64,000 bases of DNA from positions 4,569,892 through 4,633,891 of the forward strand of contig NZ_JRYR02000001.1 of the NCBI RefSeq assembly GCF_000807855.2. Reading direction: 5' to 3'. The stretch is from Flammeovirga pacifica. Its GTDB lineage: Bacteria > Bacteroidota > Bacteroidia > Cytophagales > Flammeovirgaceae. The translations under genes were made by a program, and so were the position numbers. This document shows positions 53,623 to 61,744 of this stretch, in pieces; within the stretch, counting starts at the first letter, position 1; every line of letters begins with the position of its first letter. The notes beneath the pieces are model-generated. The model was not told the origin of the DNA. It did not search any database and saw only the letters and a list, made by a program, of their open reading frames with translations.

Positions 53623-53946
53623 CCGGAAGATTATTAATTAGATTAATTGATTCTTTATTTTAACTGAAGACACAGATTTATTGTTACGGTTGTAATATAA
53701 AAATATGGATTTATAACAAAATAAGAAATAGTACGTACTTAATCAGTATTTTTATTCGTAAAACAAAAATATTCTTAACTTCTAAAATGTTATTTTAATA
53801 TCTTCGTTATCTAAATAGAACTAATAATGAATTAGTTGTATCAAGTTATTATTTTATTGATGACAAAGATAAAAATCAAGAGTTAAATTTTAAACTGGTA
53901 CTTCGAATTCACTGAAACCATAAATGAATTTCGACCAAATTAAATT
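53623..53946. other. 324-bp divergent region between porX and the coiled-coil gene
   Basis: AT-rich with no ORF. It contains a 10-bp palindrome AGTACGTACT (53730-53739) and a loose -7-like TATCTTCG near 53800 on the plus strand. I see no strong promoter pair for porX. Confidence 0.45.
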
Positions 53947-55164
53947 ATGGAGGAAAACTCAAATACTCAAAAGTCTAAACTGCTCATAATAATAGGAGCC
54001 ATTTTCGGTGTAGTATTAATAGGTACAACTATTGGGATTTACTTCTTTGGAGGTGACGATGACACAATAGATCCAAGTCTTGTAGAAATAGACGAATTTG
54101 TGAAAGAAAATACGGTTTGGAACCTCAATGGTGATGCCGTACAAGGTAGTGCTGTTGCAATTACAGTACGATTTCCAAATATGAATCTAAAGCAAGTAGA
54201 GAATGCTTTGGAAAGAGCCGATCAAAATGTTCGTCAGGTAGATGCAGACATCAGAAATGTATGGGGGAATCTAGGTGATGATACTTCTGACCTTGAAAAC
54301 AGTTTAAAGAATTTACAAGGTGAACTTTCTACGATGAAAGATATTTATCACCATACAGAAATTCTTTCAAATTCGGTAAATAGAGGAGAAGCAAATGGAG
54401 AAAGTCAAGCTGTAAAAAATGCTTTAAATCGTCTATTAAGTACAAGAGAAGGCTATATTCGAGACATCAATGTAATGCAAGAAAACATTGAAAAGGTTCT
54501 GACAGTTTTAGAAGATTCAAGAAGTCAGAATGCAACTATTGGCGGTGTAAAAGATGCTATTGAGGAACTAGAAGTCGCTAATAAAAGACTTTTCCAAGAA
54601 GGACATTCTTTATTGAAAACATTATTTGCATTTGAATATGTTTACAATAACCATCGTTCTTCTAATGCTGATGGGAAAGGTATAGATATATTCTACATTG
54701 ATCTACAAGACTATTTATATGATAGAATTATAGTAGAAAAGTCTCAAAAGAACTTCTATTATAAAAAAGGTAAATTTGATAAAGTAGTCAATGAGACGAA
54801 AGACCGTTTAGGAGTTTTAGACGATGTAGTTGCTTTAAAGCAAAAACGAGAATTGAAACTTAGCGAGTACAACGAATTGTCTGAACACTTAGGTAAGCTA
54901 AATGAATTATATGCAGCGGCAGGGGTGTCTATCTTATCAAATGGTTATGAAAATATATCATTTGATACGAATGAAAATTGGGAATACTCTGTGGCAGATG
55001 AATCTGATAATTCTCCTTTAGTGATTGTTTGGAGAGTAGAGGGAACACCTTTGCAATCGGGAACAAGTACTGCGGAAGCTGCTTATCAAATCACTTATGA
55101 AAATGAGGACGGTGACGAGTTGGCTTTAAAAAGTAAGGTAGAGTCTGAGATAAACGCACAATAA
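53947..55164 (+). CDS. Membrane-anchored coiled-coil protein, unknown
   Basis: 405 residues. A cytoplasmic N-terminus of about 11 residues, one membrane segment (about 12-34) and a large periplasmic part with long coiled-coil helices (about 75-330, for example LENSLKNLQGELSTMKDIY), ending in a small beta-rich domain (WEYSVADESDNSPLVIVWRVEG). I do not recognise the family. It is divergent from porX; whether that pairing matters is unknown. Confidence 0.72.
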   Translation: MEENSNTQKSKLLIIIGAIFGVVLIGTTIGIYFFGGDDDTIDPSLVEIDEFVKENTVWNLNGDAVQGSAVAITVRFPNMNLKQVENALERADQNVRQVDADIRNVWGNLGDDTSDLENSLKNLQGELSTMKDIYHHTEILSNSVNRGEANGESQAVKNALNRLLSTREGYIRDINVMQENIEKVLTVLEDSRSQNATIGGVKDAIEELEVANKRLFQEGHSLLKTLFAFEYVYNNHRSSNADGKGIDIFYIDLQDYLYDRIIVEKSQKNFYYKKGKFDKVVNETKDRLGVLDDVVALKQKRELKLSEYNELSEHLGKLNELYAAAGVSILSNGYENISFDTNENWEYSVADESDNSPLVIVWRVEGTPLQSGTSTAEAAYQITYENEDGDELALKSKVESEINAQ

Positions 55165-55246
55165 ATTCTTTTGAAAATATGATTGTCATTGGTAATTCTT
55201 TCTAAAGGTTTGCTTATTTTAGCTTTCCAATTAAACAGACAAAATC

Positions 55247-55540
55247 ATGATTAATCATACCGTATTATTCAAATTTAAAGAAGAAGCAACAGCAGCTCAG
55301 ATCAATGCAATGGTAGATGCTTTACAAGCATTGGACAATAAGATTGATGAAATCAAAGAAATTCAGGTAAAAGAAAATTTCTCTGAAAGAGCGAAAGGAT
55401 TTACAATAATGCTTTACTCTAAGTTTGAAAGTAAAGAAGCGTTAGAGGCTTATCAAGTACACCCAGCACATGTTAGTGTGGTTACTGAACATGTTAAGCC
55501 AATAGCAGAAGATATTATGGCCATTGATATTGAATATTAA
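55247..55540 (+). CDS. Dabb-family (stress-responsive A/B barrel) protein
   Basis: 97-residue single-domain protein. NHTVLFKFKEEATAAQINAMVDAL at the start and KGFTIMLYSKFESKEALEAYQVHPAHV match the Dabb dimeric alpha/beta-barrel family. Members are stress-linked in plants or catalyse small-molecule cyclisations; the role here is unknown. Monocistronic with a strong terminator. Confidence 0.88.
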   Translation: MINHTVLFKFKEEATAAQINAMVDALQALDNKIDEIKEIQVKENFSERAKGFTIMLYSKFESKEALEAYQVHPAHVSVVTEHVKPIAEDIMAIDIEY

Positions 55541-55547
55541 TGACAAC

Positions 55548-55579
55548 AAAGGCAGATCATAACATGATCTGCCTTTTTT
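55548..55579. terminator. Terminator between the Dabb and GH2 genes
   Basis: Perfect 13-bp stem AAAGGCAGATCAT (55548-55560) with ATGATCTGCCTTT (55564-55576), 3-nt loop, then T. Confidence 0.93.
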
Positions 55580-55608
55580 ATTATTTAGTTTTTGAAATGA
55601 AATGATAA

Positions 55609-58137
55609 TTATTTTTGTTCTGGAAAACCAAAGGCTTTAGGTGTTTGCGTTTCACTATCATAACTTCCTCCATTTTCTCCGGTAAAATCATCAAAGAAGT
55701 GATAGTAAGAACCATATAATCCATATTTGTTTTCTAAATCCATACGTTCTTTCATCCATACCTTAAATTGATCAGAAGCCTCTTTTTGATCACCTATTAA
55801 AAAGAAATAATCATTACTTGAGATCACTTTTCCTTTTTGATCTGTCAATTCTAATTCAACAAAAAACTTTTTATTGATCTTTTCTAATACATCTTCAGAA
55901 ATAGATTCAAATTTTTTAGCACTATTTCTTTCAACAGTACCAATTTTATATTCCTTTTTTGATAGTACATTTCCTTCATCATTTTTGATGATCATCTTAG
56001 CTGTACATCCTTTGTATTTTTCATAGTAGTCATTAATTACCCATAACTCACCTGTGAATTTCTCTTTATTAGACCATCTTCTTTTGTGAAAGTTGAAACT
56101 AATTAATGTTGGCTGATATGCTTTTTTTACAAACTCAAATGATCTTTTAGGCTTTTGATAATTATCTACAATACCCCATTTCATATCGGGCCAATAAGTA
56201 ATAAAATGACATAGAGCGATCCCACTTAATTCTGGTTTCTGACGTCTAAAGTATTCAATACCATTTTGAAAAATAATTCCTTGAGCATCTTGAGACGCAT
56301 TGACAAATTCTTCTAATGAACCTTTCATTTCATTACCAAAAACATCCCAATTTTGCATTCTTAATCGGGTTAAATCGGCCCAATGATGTCCCCAGCTTAA
56401 TCCCGGAGTCCAAAGTTCATCCTCAGGAATGAATTTTTTCAAACTTTCTACAGAAGGAACAGAAGTAATAGCAAATTCAGGAACGATTGGAAACTTAAGT
56501 TCTTGATACCAATCTTCATGCAGCCATTTTCCCATATCATAGAAATATCTTAAGGCATGTACTGCTTCTTTACTTTTAAACCCTGCTTCCTTAGATACAT
56601 GACAAGTTAAAGGAGAATCTGGAACATAAGGAAGGTTGACATACGCTTGAAGAGAATCGCCTAATTCTTCTAAAAAGGCACGGCCAAACTGAGGATCTCT
56701 TGTACGTAGCAACATTTCTTCACCACCTTCCATCATGATTAAAGAAGGATGATTTCTACGTTCTTTGACTACTTTTATGGCTTCGTTATAAATCTCTGTC
56801 AGTTTCTCTCTCTCAGTTGGGATGTTACCTGTTCCTAATGGAATAATGTCTTGCCAAACCGTAATACCCATTTCGTCACAATATTGGTAAAACTCAGGGA
56901 TTTCAGGAGGGTGCCAACCAAAAATACGGATGTTATTCATATTGGCTTCTTTTGCTAAACGAATCAACTCTTTGTATTTATCAAGTGTTGTTCTACCCAC
57001 AAAAATATCTGGAGGACCTCCCCAACATGCCGAACGAATAAAATGGAACTTACCATTAATATATGTCGATCTAGGAAAGCTCACATCAACATCTTTAACA
57101 AACCCAGGGTTCCACTTTGATGTGACTTCTCTAATACCAAATGTAGTGGCATTGTAATCGTGATTGTTTCCTCCCTCTTTTAAAGTGATTTTGACTTCAT
57201 ATAAATTAGGTTTACCTAAATCCCAAGGCCACCAAAGTTGTGGTTGTTTTATATGAATGTTTTTAGTTATTTTATGTAATCCAGGAGCAACTGATGCATT
57301 AAATTTTAATTCAATTGGTTTACTATCAAAGTTCTTACCTTCCAATGAAGTTACAAAGGTCATTTCTTTTGTTACTTCAGATGTGTTTTCTATTGTCATT
57401 TCAAGCTCGACTTCTGCAGACCCATCCTTATTGATAGAGTTATTAGCAAATACATCATCGAACCTAACTTTACCAGTAGTGACCATTTTTACAGGTCGAT
57501 ATATTCCAAAAGGTATTAAATCTCTCCAATAGTCACCGAACCAAGGGGTTTTCTTCCCTGCAACATTTGCATTTACTTTTGGAGGGGGAGCCAACTTAAC
57601 CACTAACATGTTTCTTCCTTTTAAGAAATCATATTTATGAATTCTTAAATATTCATTGACATTAAATTTAAACGATGAAAATGCACCTTCATGTTTTCCA
57701 AGGTAATGTCCATTAAGCCAAACTTCACAACTGTAGTCTACTCCTTCAAAAACAATATCTACTACTTGATCAGAGATATCTTCAGTAACATTAAATTGAT
57801 ATGCATACCACCACTCATAATGTTGTACCCATTGAGCTTTAACACTATTTCTACCAAAATATGGATCTTCGATGGCTCCTGCTTTCCAAAGGTCGGTGTA
57901 AACATCTCCGGGTATTTTAGCATTATTCCATACTAAAGTCTCAATATCTTCAGGCGGAATTTTATGTAATCCTTCTTTTACTCCTTCACCAGGGAGCATC
58001 ATTTTCATTTTCCATCTGTATCCATTAAAAGATCGGATAGCTTGTTCGTTTTCGTTGTGGGGAGTTGTAGTATTCGGTTGTGCAAAACCGATAATAGAAA
58101 AAAGTACTCCAATCAACAACAGTGTTAATTTTTTCAT
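55609..58137 (-). CDS. Glycoside hydrolase family 2 protein (beta-mannosidase-like)
   Basis: 842 residues with a signal peptide (cleaved near GFAQ). Jelly-roll sugar-binding domain (about 35-225: NNAKIPGDVY, EGVDYSCEVWLNGHYLGKHEGAF), Ig-like domain (about 225-340), TIM barrel (about 345-640) and a C-terminal beta domain. The expected acid/base lies at Glu473 in MEGGEE, where the usual preceding Asn is Gly; the likely nucleophile is Glu554 in PEFAITSVPS. It resembles exo-beta-mannosidases acting on oligosaccharides in the periplasm. Phased repeats upstream suggest dedicated regulation. No SusC/SusD pair is adjacent. Confidence 0.87.
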   Translation of the reverse strand: MKKLTLLLIGVLFSIIGFAQPNTTTPHNENEQAIRSFNGYRWKMKMMLPGEGVKEGLHKIPPEDIETLVWNNAKIPGDVYTDLWKAGAIEDPYFGRNSVKAQWVQHYEWWYAYQFNVTEDISDQVVDIVFEGVDYSCEVWLNGHYLGKHEGAFSSFKFNVNEYLRIHKYDFLKGRNMLVVKLAPPPKVNANVAGKKTPWFGDYWRDLIPFGIYRPVKMVTTGKVRFDDVFANNSINKDGSAEVELEMTIENTSEVTKEMTFVTSLEGKNFDSKPIELKFNASVAPGLHKITKNIHIKQPQLWWPWDLGKPNLYEVKITLKEGGNNHDYNATTFGIREVTSKWNPGFVKDVDVSFPRSTYINGKFHFIRSACWGGPPDIFVGRTTLDKYKELIRLAKEANMNNIRIFGWHPPEIPEFYQYCDEMGITVWQDIIPLGTGNIPTEREKLTEIYNEAIKVVKERRNHPSLIMMEGGEEMLLRTRDPQFGRAFLEELGDSLQAYVNLPYVPDSPLTCHVSKEAGFKSKEAVHALRYFYDMGKWLHEDWYQELKFPIVPEFAITSVPSVESLKKFIPEDELWTPGLSWGHHWADLTRLRMQNWDVFGNEMKGSLEEFVNASQDAQGIIFQNGIEYFRRQKPELSGIALCHFITYWPDMKWGIVDNYQKPKRSFEFVKKAYQPTLISFNFHKRRWSNKEKFTGELWVINDYYEKYKGCTAKMIIKNDEGNVLSKKEYKIGTVERNSAKKFESISEDVLEKINKKFFVELELTDQKGKVISSNDYFFLIGDQKEASDQFKVWMKERMDLENKYGLYGSYYHFFDDFTGENGGSYDSETQTPKAFGFPEQK

Positions 58138-58202
58138 TTCACTTTAATTCTTGTCATGATAATTATAGTCTACCTCAGGGTTCATACTAACAGAAGAAAT
58201 GT

Positions 58203-58334
58203 TATAGAATAGAGTATAGACTGTTGTTATTACTGTTGATACAAAAGTGGAGTTTTTAGTACAATAGGGCTATTTTTTGATATAGACAGACTATAGACAG
58301 TACTTTTTTGATTATAGATTGGGTATAGACATTC
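58203..58334 (-). promoter_or_regulatory. Phased TATAGAC direct repeats, likely operator of the GH2 gene
   Basis: Copies on the plus strand start at 58203 (TATAGAA), 58215, 58281, 58292, 58313 (TATAGAT) and 58324. They form three pairs with 12-, 11- and 11-bp spacing. All face one way, as expected for direct-repeat binding by a dimeric or multimeric activator. They lie 66-197 bp before the GH2 start. Confidence 0.6.
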
Positions 58335-58336
58335 AT

Positions 58337-58369
58337 AAAAAAAGCAGCTAATAGGATCTATTAGCTGCT
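58337..58369 (-). terminator. Minus-strand terminator of the lysine-rich protein gene
   Basis: AGCAGCTAATAG (58343-58354) and CTATTAGCTGCT (58358-58369), 3-nt loop, T run on the minus strand. Confidence 0.92.
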
Positions 58370-58392
58370 TAATATATAAGGATACTTATCGA

Positions 58393-59082
58393 TTAATCAT
58401 TTTCTTGATCAGGTGAAGCATGTCCTTTTGATTTTCCTTTTTTACCATGTTGTCCGTGTCTTTTTTTAGCCATTTTTTCCATGTTTTCAGCGATCTCATC
58501 AATAGATTGTGATGGGTCCATCATTACAAACATCACATCCTTGTTAGGTCCCATAGGATTTTGTTTCATTTTATGACCATGTTTTTTCCCTTTTCCTTTC
58601 TCAGCATTTTCAGGCTTGTATTTCATCATGATAGCCTTAATGTCTTCTTTCCATTTTTCTTCATTGGCTTTGTTTGATTCTTTTATTGCTTTCAAATCAG
58701 CTTCATGATTATCAACAATAGCCCAAGCAGAAGTCATAATTTGTCTCATTTCTTTTTGAAGAGCTGCTCTAGCTTCTTTTTGTTCTTCTGTAGGTGCTTC
58801 TCCTTTAGTCTTGCCTTTTTTCGAAGCCTTTTTTTGCTCACCAAGTGCTTTCATTTTTACACGAAGACTCACTAATTCCTTTTTTTCGTCTGAAGAAAGT
58901 TTAGTTTCAAATTCTTTTCTGTTTTCAAGAATTACAGGAATGACATTCTCTTTATTATAAGCAGCAAGTTCTTTTTGTGCTTTCTTACGAGTTTCCTTAT
59001 CCATTCCCTTTTTCGGACCGTCTTGGAAAGAGAATAGAGTGATAGAAAAAATAGCTAATACTAATAATGTGATCTTTTTCAT
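58393..59082 (-). CDS. Exported lysine-rich helical protein, unknown (Spy/CpxP-like possible)
   Basis: 229 residues with a signal peptide to about residue 20, then highly charged helices rich in Lys, Glu and Ala (about 22-165). A Gly/Lys/His-rich tail follows (KGKGKKHGHKMKQNP, GQHGKKGKSKGH), and could bind metal or nucleic acid. The helical, Met-containing composition resembles periplasmic chaperones of the Spy/CpxP type, but the LTxxQ motifs are not present. Three LytTR-like repeats lie upstream. Function unknown. Confidence 0.7.
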   Translation of the reverse strand: MKKITLLVLAIFSITLFSFQDGPKKGMDKETRKKAQKELAAYNKENVIPVILENRKEFETKLSSDEKKELVSLRVKMKALGEQKKASKKGKTKGEAPTEEQKEARAALQKEMRQIMTSAWAIVDNHEADLKAIKESNKANEEKWKEDIKAIMMKYKPENAEKGKGKKHGHKMKQNPMGPNKDVMFVMMDPSQSIDEIAENMEKMAKKRHGQHGKKGKSKGHASPDQEND

Positions 59083-59159
59083 CTTGAGTGTGTGTTTAAT
59101 AATTAATAATTTTTTTGATACTTCAAATGTGATAAAAGGCGAGTTTAAAATGAATTTCT

Positions 59160-59220
59160 TTCAACGAACGGAACTGATTATTCAACGAAGGAAGATTTAA
59201 GCGGTTTGATTTCAACGAAT
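59160..59220 (-). promoter_or_regulatory. Three TTCAACGAA direct repeats, LytTR-type operator candidate
   Basis: Copies start at 59160, 59181 and 59211 (21 and 30 bp apart). Read toward the gene they are TTCGTTGAA, matching 7 of 9 positions of the LytTR half-site consensus [TA][AC][CA]GTTN[AG][TG]. The 21-bp step equals the usual LytTR direct-repeat spacing. They are 78-138 bp before the start of the lysine-rich protein gene. Confidence 0.55.
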
Positions 59221-59342
59221 GAAAGTGAAAGTTCCAATAAGTGAACTGTTTACGAAGTCGTTATTTGATGTGTTGTCATCAGATATTAGTAGAATATAGC
59301 AAAATTATTGTAGTTGCTCTGTAATGACAGATTATTGTAAAT

Positions 59343-59375
59343 AAAAAAAGCCATCAACAATAAATGCTGATGGCT
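59343..59375 (-). terminator. Minus-strand terminator of cysH
   Basis: AGCCATCA (59349-59356) and TGATGGCT (59368-59375), 11-nt loop, T run on the minus strand. Confidence 0.85.
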
Positions 59376-59399
59376 TATGTTCTTGGTAGTACCAATGTA

Positions 59400-60113
59400 T
59401 TATTTTCCTAATGTAGTATGTAAACCACATTCAGTTTTTCCTTTTCCTGCCCATCTACCTGATCTATCATCAGACCATAATGGTTTAGATGGATCTGCCT
59501 TTTGCGTACAAGGTAGACATCCAACACTAAAATATCCTTTAGCAACTAAAGAATGTAAAGGAAGCTTTCTTTCATTGATGTATTTGAATACCATTTTAGA
59601 ATCCCAATCAAGGATAGGGTGGTAACGAAGAACACCATGCTTACCTTCTTCTTCTTTTTGCATTTGAGCTCTTATGGCAGATTGTCCCTTACGGATGCCA
59701 TTGATCCACACATCATTTTCTTGTAAAACATCTTCAAGAGGTTCTACCTTATTGATGTGACAGCATCTATCAGACTGGTTTTTATATAGAGGCTCTCCGT
59801 TTTCATCCACTTGTTTTTCAACAGGTATGTCCGATTTAACATCGATAACGTTAAGTCCTAGTTTATCTGCAAGTTCATCTCTGAAAGCAATTGTTTCAGG
59901 AAAGTGATAATTTGTGTCTAAAAAATAAACAGGGATAGTATTATCTACTCTGCTTATAATGTCTAACAACACGACGCTTTGCGGCTGAAAAGAGGAAGAT
60001 GCGAAGATCTTTTTCCCTTCCGCTTTATATTTCGCCAAATCAACTGCTATCTCTTCGATCAGCTGATCGAAAGTAGTATCAGTAGCTTGTGATAATATGC
60101 TTTGCGATGACAT
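59400..60113 (-). CDS. cysH: Adenylyl-sulfate (APS/PAPS) reductase
   Basis: Reduces activated sulfate to sulfite in assimilation. 237 residues. The PP-loop-type region is ASSSFQPQSVVLLD. The four iron-sulfur cysteines are present as Cys117-Cys118 (DRCCHINK) and Cys199/Cys202 (GCLPC), and the catalytic Cys229 is in the C-terminal ECGLH. The four-Cys set marks the APS-reducing type rather than E. coli PAPS reductase. No other cys genes are adjacent, unlike many Bacteroidota, where cysDN follow. Confidence 0.93.
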   Translation of the reverse strand: MSSQSILSQATDTTFDQLIEEIAVDLAKYKAEGKKIFASSSFQPQSVVLLDIISRVDNTIPVYFLDTNYHFPETIAFRDELADKLGLNVIDVKSDIPVEKQVDENGEPLYKNQSDRCCHINKVEPLEDVLQENDVWINGIRKGQSAIRAQMQKEEEGKHGVLRYHPILDWDSKMVFKYINERKLPLHSLVAKGYFSVGCLPCTQKADPSKPLWSDDRSGRWAGKGKTECGLHTTLGK

Positions 60114-60198
60114 AGTTGTTAACTTTTATTTAATCTACTAATTATATAGGATAAATGCGAAATAAAGGAAAGAATCTCTTTTTTCAAAATTTAAACAC

Positions 60199-60232
60199 AA
60201 AAAAAAGGATCATTTTATAAATAAATGATCCT
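60199..60232 (-). terminator. Minus-strand terminator of the four-repeat protein gene
   Basis: AGGATCATTT (60206-60215) and AAATGATCCT (60223-60232), 7-nt loop, long T run on the minus strand. Confidence 0.92.
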
Positions 60233-60257
60233 CTTTTAAGTGCTGAAAATAGGGAGA

Positions 60258-61442
60258 TTAGAATCCTCTTTTCAATTCTATTGTTGCTCTAAGTGGTCTA
60301 GAAACGTTTCCAGCCTCATCTTTAAAGCGGATGTAAATATGCTTGTAACCGTCTTCTTCACCTTTTAAAGTCCATGAAGTTGAAGATTTAGCCTGAGTCC
60401 ATTTTCCATCTCTAAAAGAAGAACTATTAGAGATCATCATTAACTTGGCATCATCGTATTCAATATTTAAGGTCACTTTTTTATTGATATCTGAAGTAGT
60501 TTTTTCTCCATCATTAATTTTGAAATCAATATTTTTAGGAGCAGAGGTATCAATTGTAATAGAAGCTGAATAAACCTTTGTTTCATTCCCAGCTTTATCT
60601 TTATATTTTACATAAACTCTTTTGATACCTTCACCATCTTCTAGGTAAATATTTTTCTTTTCTGAAAAAACTTCCCATTTAGCATCGGTGAATTGTTGAT
60701 CTTGAGCAATCATCATAGAGTCTACCTGTCTACATTGTAATGATAGTTGAGCTTGATGATCTTGTCTGTTCATCAAAACGCTTTCATCATTAATTTTGAT
60801 GCCCCCAGCAAATGGAGCAGTTCTATCTACTATAATTTCTGTAGAAACAATAGGAGAAAGGTTACCGGCTTGATCTCTATATCTAGCATATATCTTTCTT
60901 ATTCCATCGTCTCCAGGAGCTAAATCCCATTCAACATAATCATCTTGGAATATTCTCCATTTATTTCCATGGAATGCAGAAGTATTACCTAATTGATAAT
61001 ATTTAGCACCTTTAGCTTTTAGAATAACTCCTACTTTAAGACTTTTTGTATCTGTCCAATAATTAGAAGGAACATCAATAGAAACGCCTATATCTTGAGG
61101 GGCTTCAGTATCGAGGATAATTTTTTTCATGAAGGTTTTTGATTCATTTCCATCAATATCCTTGAATTTGAAATAAATCGACTTCACACCATCACCAGCT
61201 GATAAATGATAATTGAAAATTTGTTGAAAACGCACCCATCTTGCAGTATTGAATGAAGCATCTCCGCTAGCCATGACATGAGTAATTCCTGTGCCATGTA
61301 ATTCTATTTTTATACTTGTAGTGTTGGTATACTTTCCGGACTTGAATATTATACGAGTTCGGTCAAGTGGGTTTTGAGACCAACATACATTACATAAAAG
61401 TAGAAACGTTGAGAGTAGTACAATATGTATTTTAGTACTCAT
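60258..61442 (-). CDS. Exported protein of four tandem Ig-like repeats
   Basis: 394 residues: signal peptide to about residue 22, then four repeats of about 93 residues. Each ends in a D-x-x-GN-x-S/T element (positions 96, 190, 282, 375) followed by a strand and xAP. Each unit has S/A-SF.....W and (D/E)DG.(K/R).IY.(K/R)(F/Y)(K/R)D. The pattern resembles Ig-like domains of bacterial surface adhesins and chitobiase C-terminal domains. No anchor or catalytic domain is visible. Probably a surface or periplasmic binding protein. Confidence 0.75.
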   Translation of the reverse strand: MSTKIHIVLLSTFLLLCNVCWSQNPLDRTRIIFKSGKYTNTTSIKIELHGTGITHVMASGDASFNTARWVRFQQIFNYHLSAGDGVKSIYFKFKDIDGNESKTFMKKIILDTEAPQDIGVSIDVPSNYWTDTKSLKVGVILKAKGAKYYQLGNTSAFHGNKWRIFQDDYVEWDLAPGDDGIRKIYARYRDQAGNLSPIVSTEIIVDRTAPFAGGIKINDESVLMNRQDHQAQLSLQCRQVDSMMIAQDQQFTDAKWEVFSEKKNIYLEDGEGIKRVYVKYKDKAGNETKVYSASITIDTSAPKNIDFKINDGEKTTSDINKKVTLNIEYDDAKLMMISNSSSFRDGKWTQAKSSTSWTLKGEEDGYKHIYIRFKDEAGNVSRPLRATIELKRGF

Positions 61443-61744
61443 TTTAAGTGTTTTTAATCAAATAAATGATAGTATTTTTCTTTTAAACGAATTATTAGCA
61501 AAAATAGTACTCAACTAAATTGCATTAACGGAACAAGATTTGTTAGTAATAAAAAATAGATGAAATTTTAGCCCTTATTTATTTGTATTATGAGAGCTGT
61601 TTTTCTTCTACTAATTGACTCAATTAATTGAATGCTTGTATTTTATGAAGTATTACATAGCATAAATTAATAAGTTTAAATCAACAATTGTTAATTACAT
61701 ATACTAATATATAGTTATAGAGAAGAACTATTAAGTATTTTTAT
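61443..61744. other. 302-bp divergent region
   Basis: It separates two divergent exported-protein genes. AT-rich, with a 10-bp palindrome AACAATTGTT (61683-61692). No ORF, RNA or clear promoter pair was found. Confidence 0.45.

Larger units (their letters stand above)
58138..58392. other. 255-bp region upstream of the GH2 gene
   Basis: It holds the TATAGAC repeat clusters (58203-58334) and the terminator of the following lysine-rich protein gene (58337-58369). A CACTTTTG (minus strand, 58242-58249) is one mismatch from the -7 consensus and could be the GH2 promoter. That would place two repeat copies in the leader and four upstream. Confidence 0.5.
59083..59399. other. 317-bp region upstream of the lysine-rich protein gene
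   Basis: It contains three TTCAACGAA repeats (listed separately), a -7-like CACATTTG on the minus strand at 59124-59131 (one mismatch) and the cysH terminator at 59343-59375. No ORF. Confidence 0.5.
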
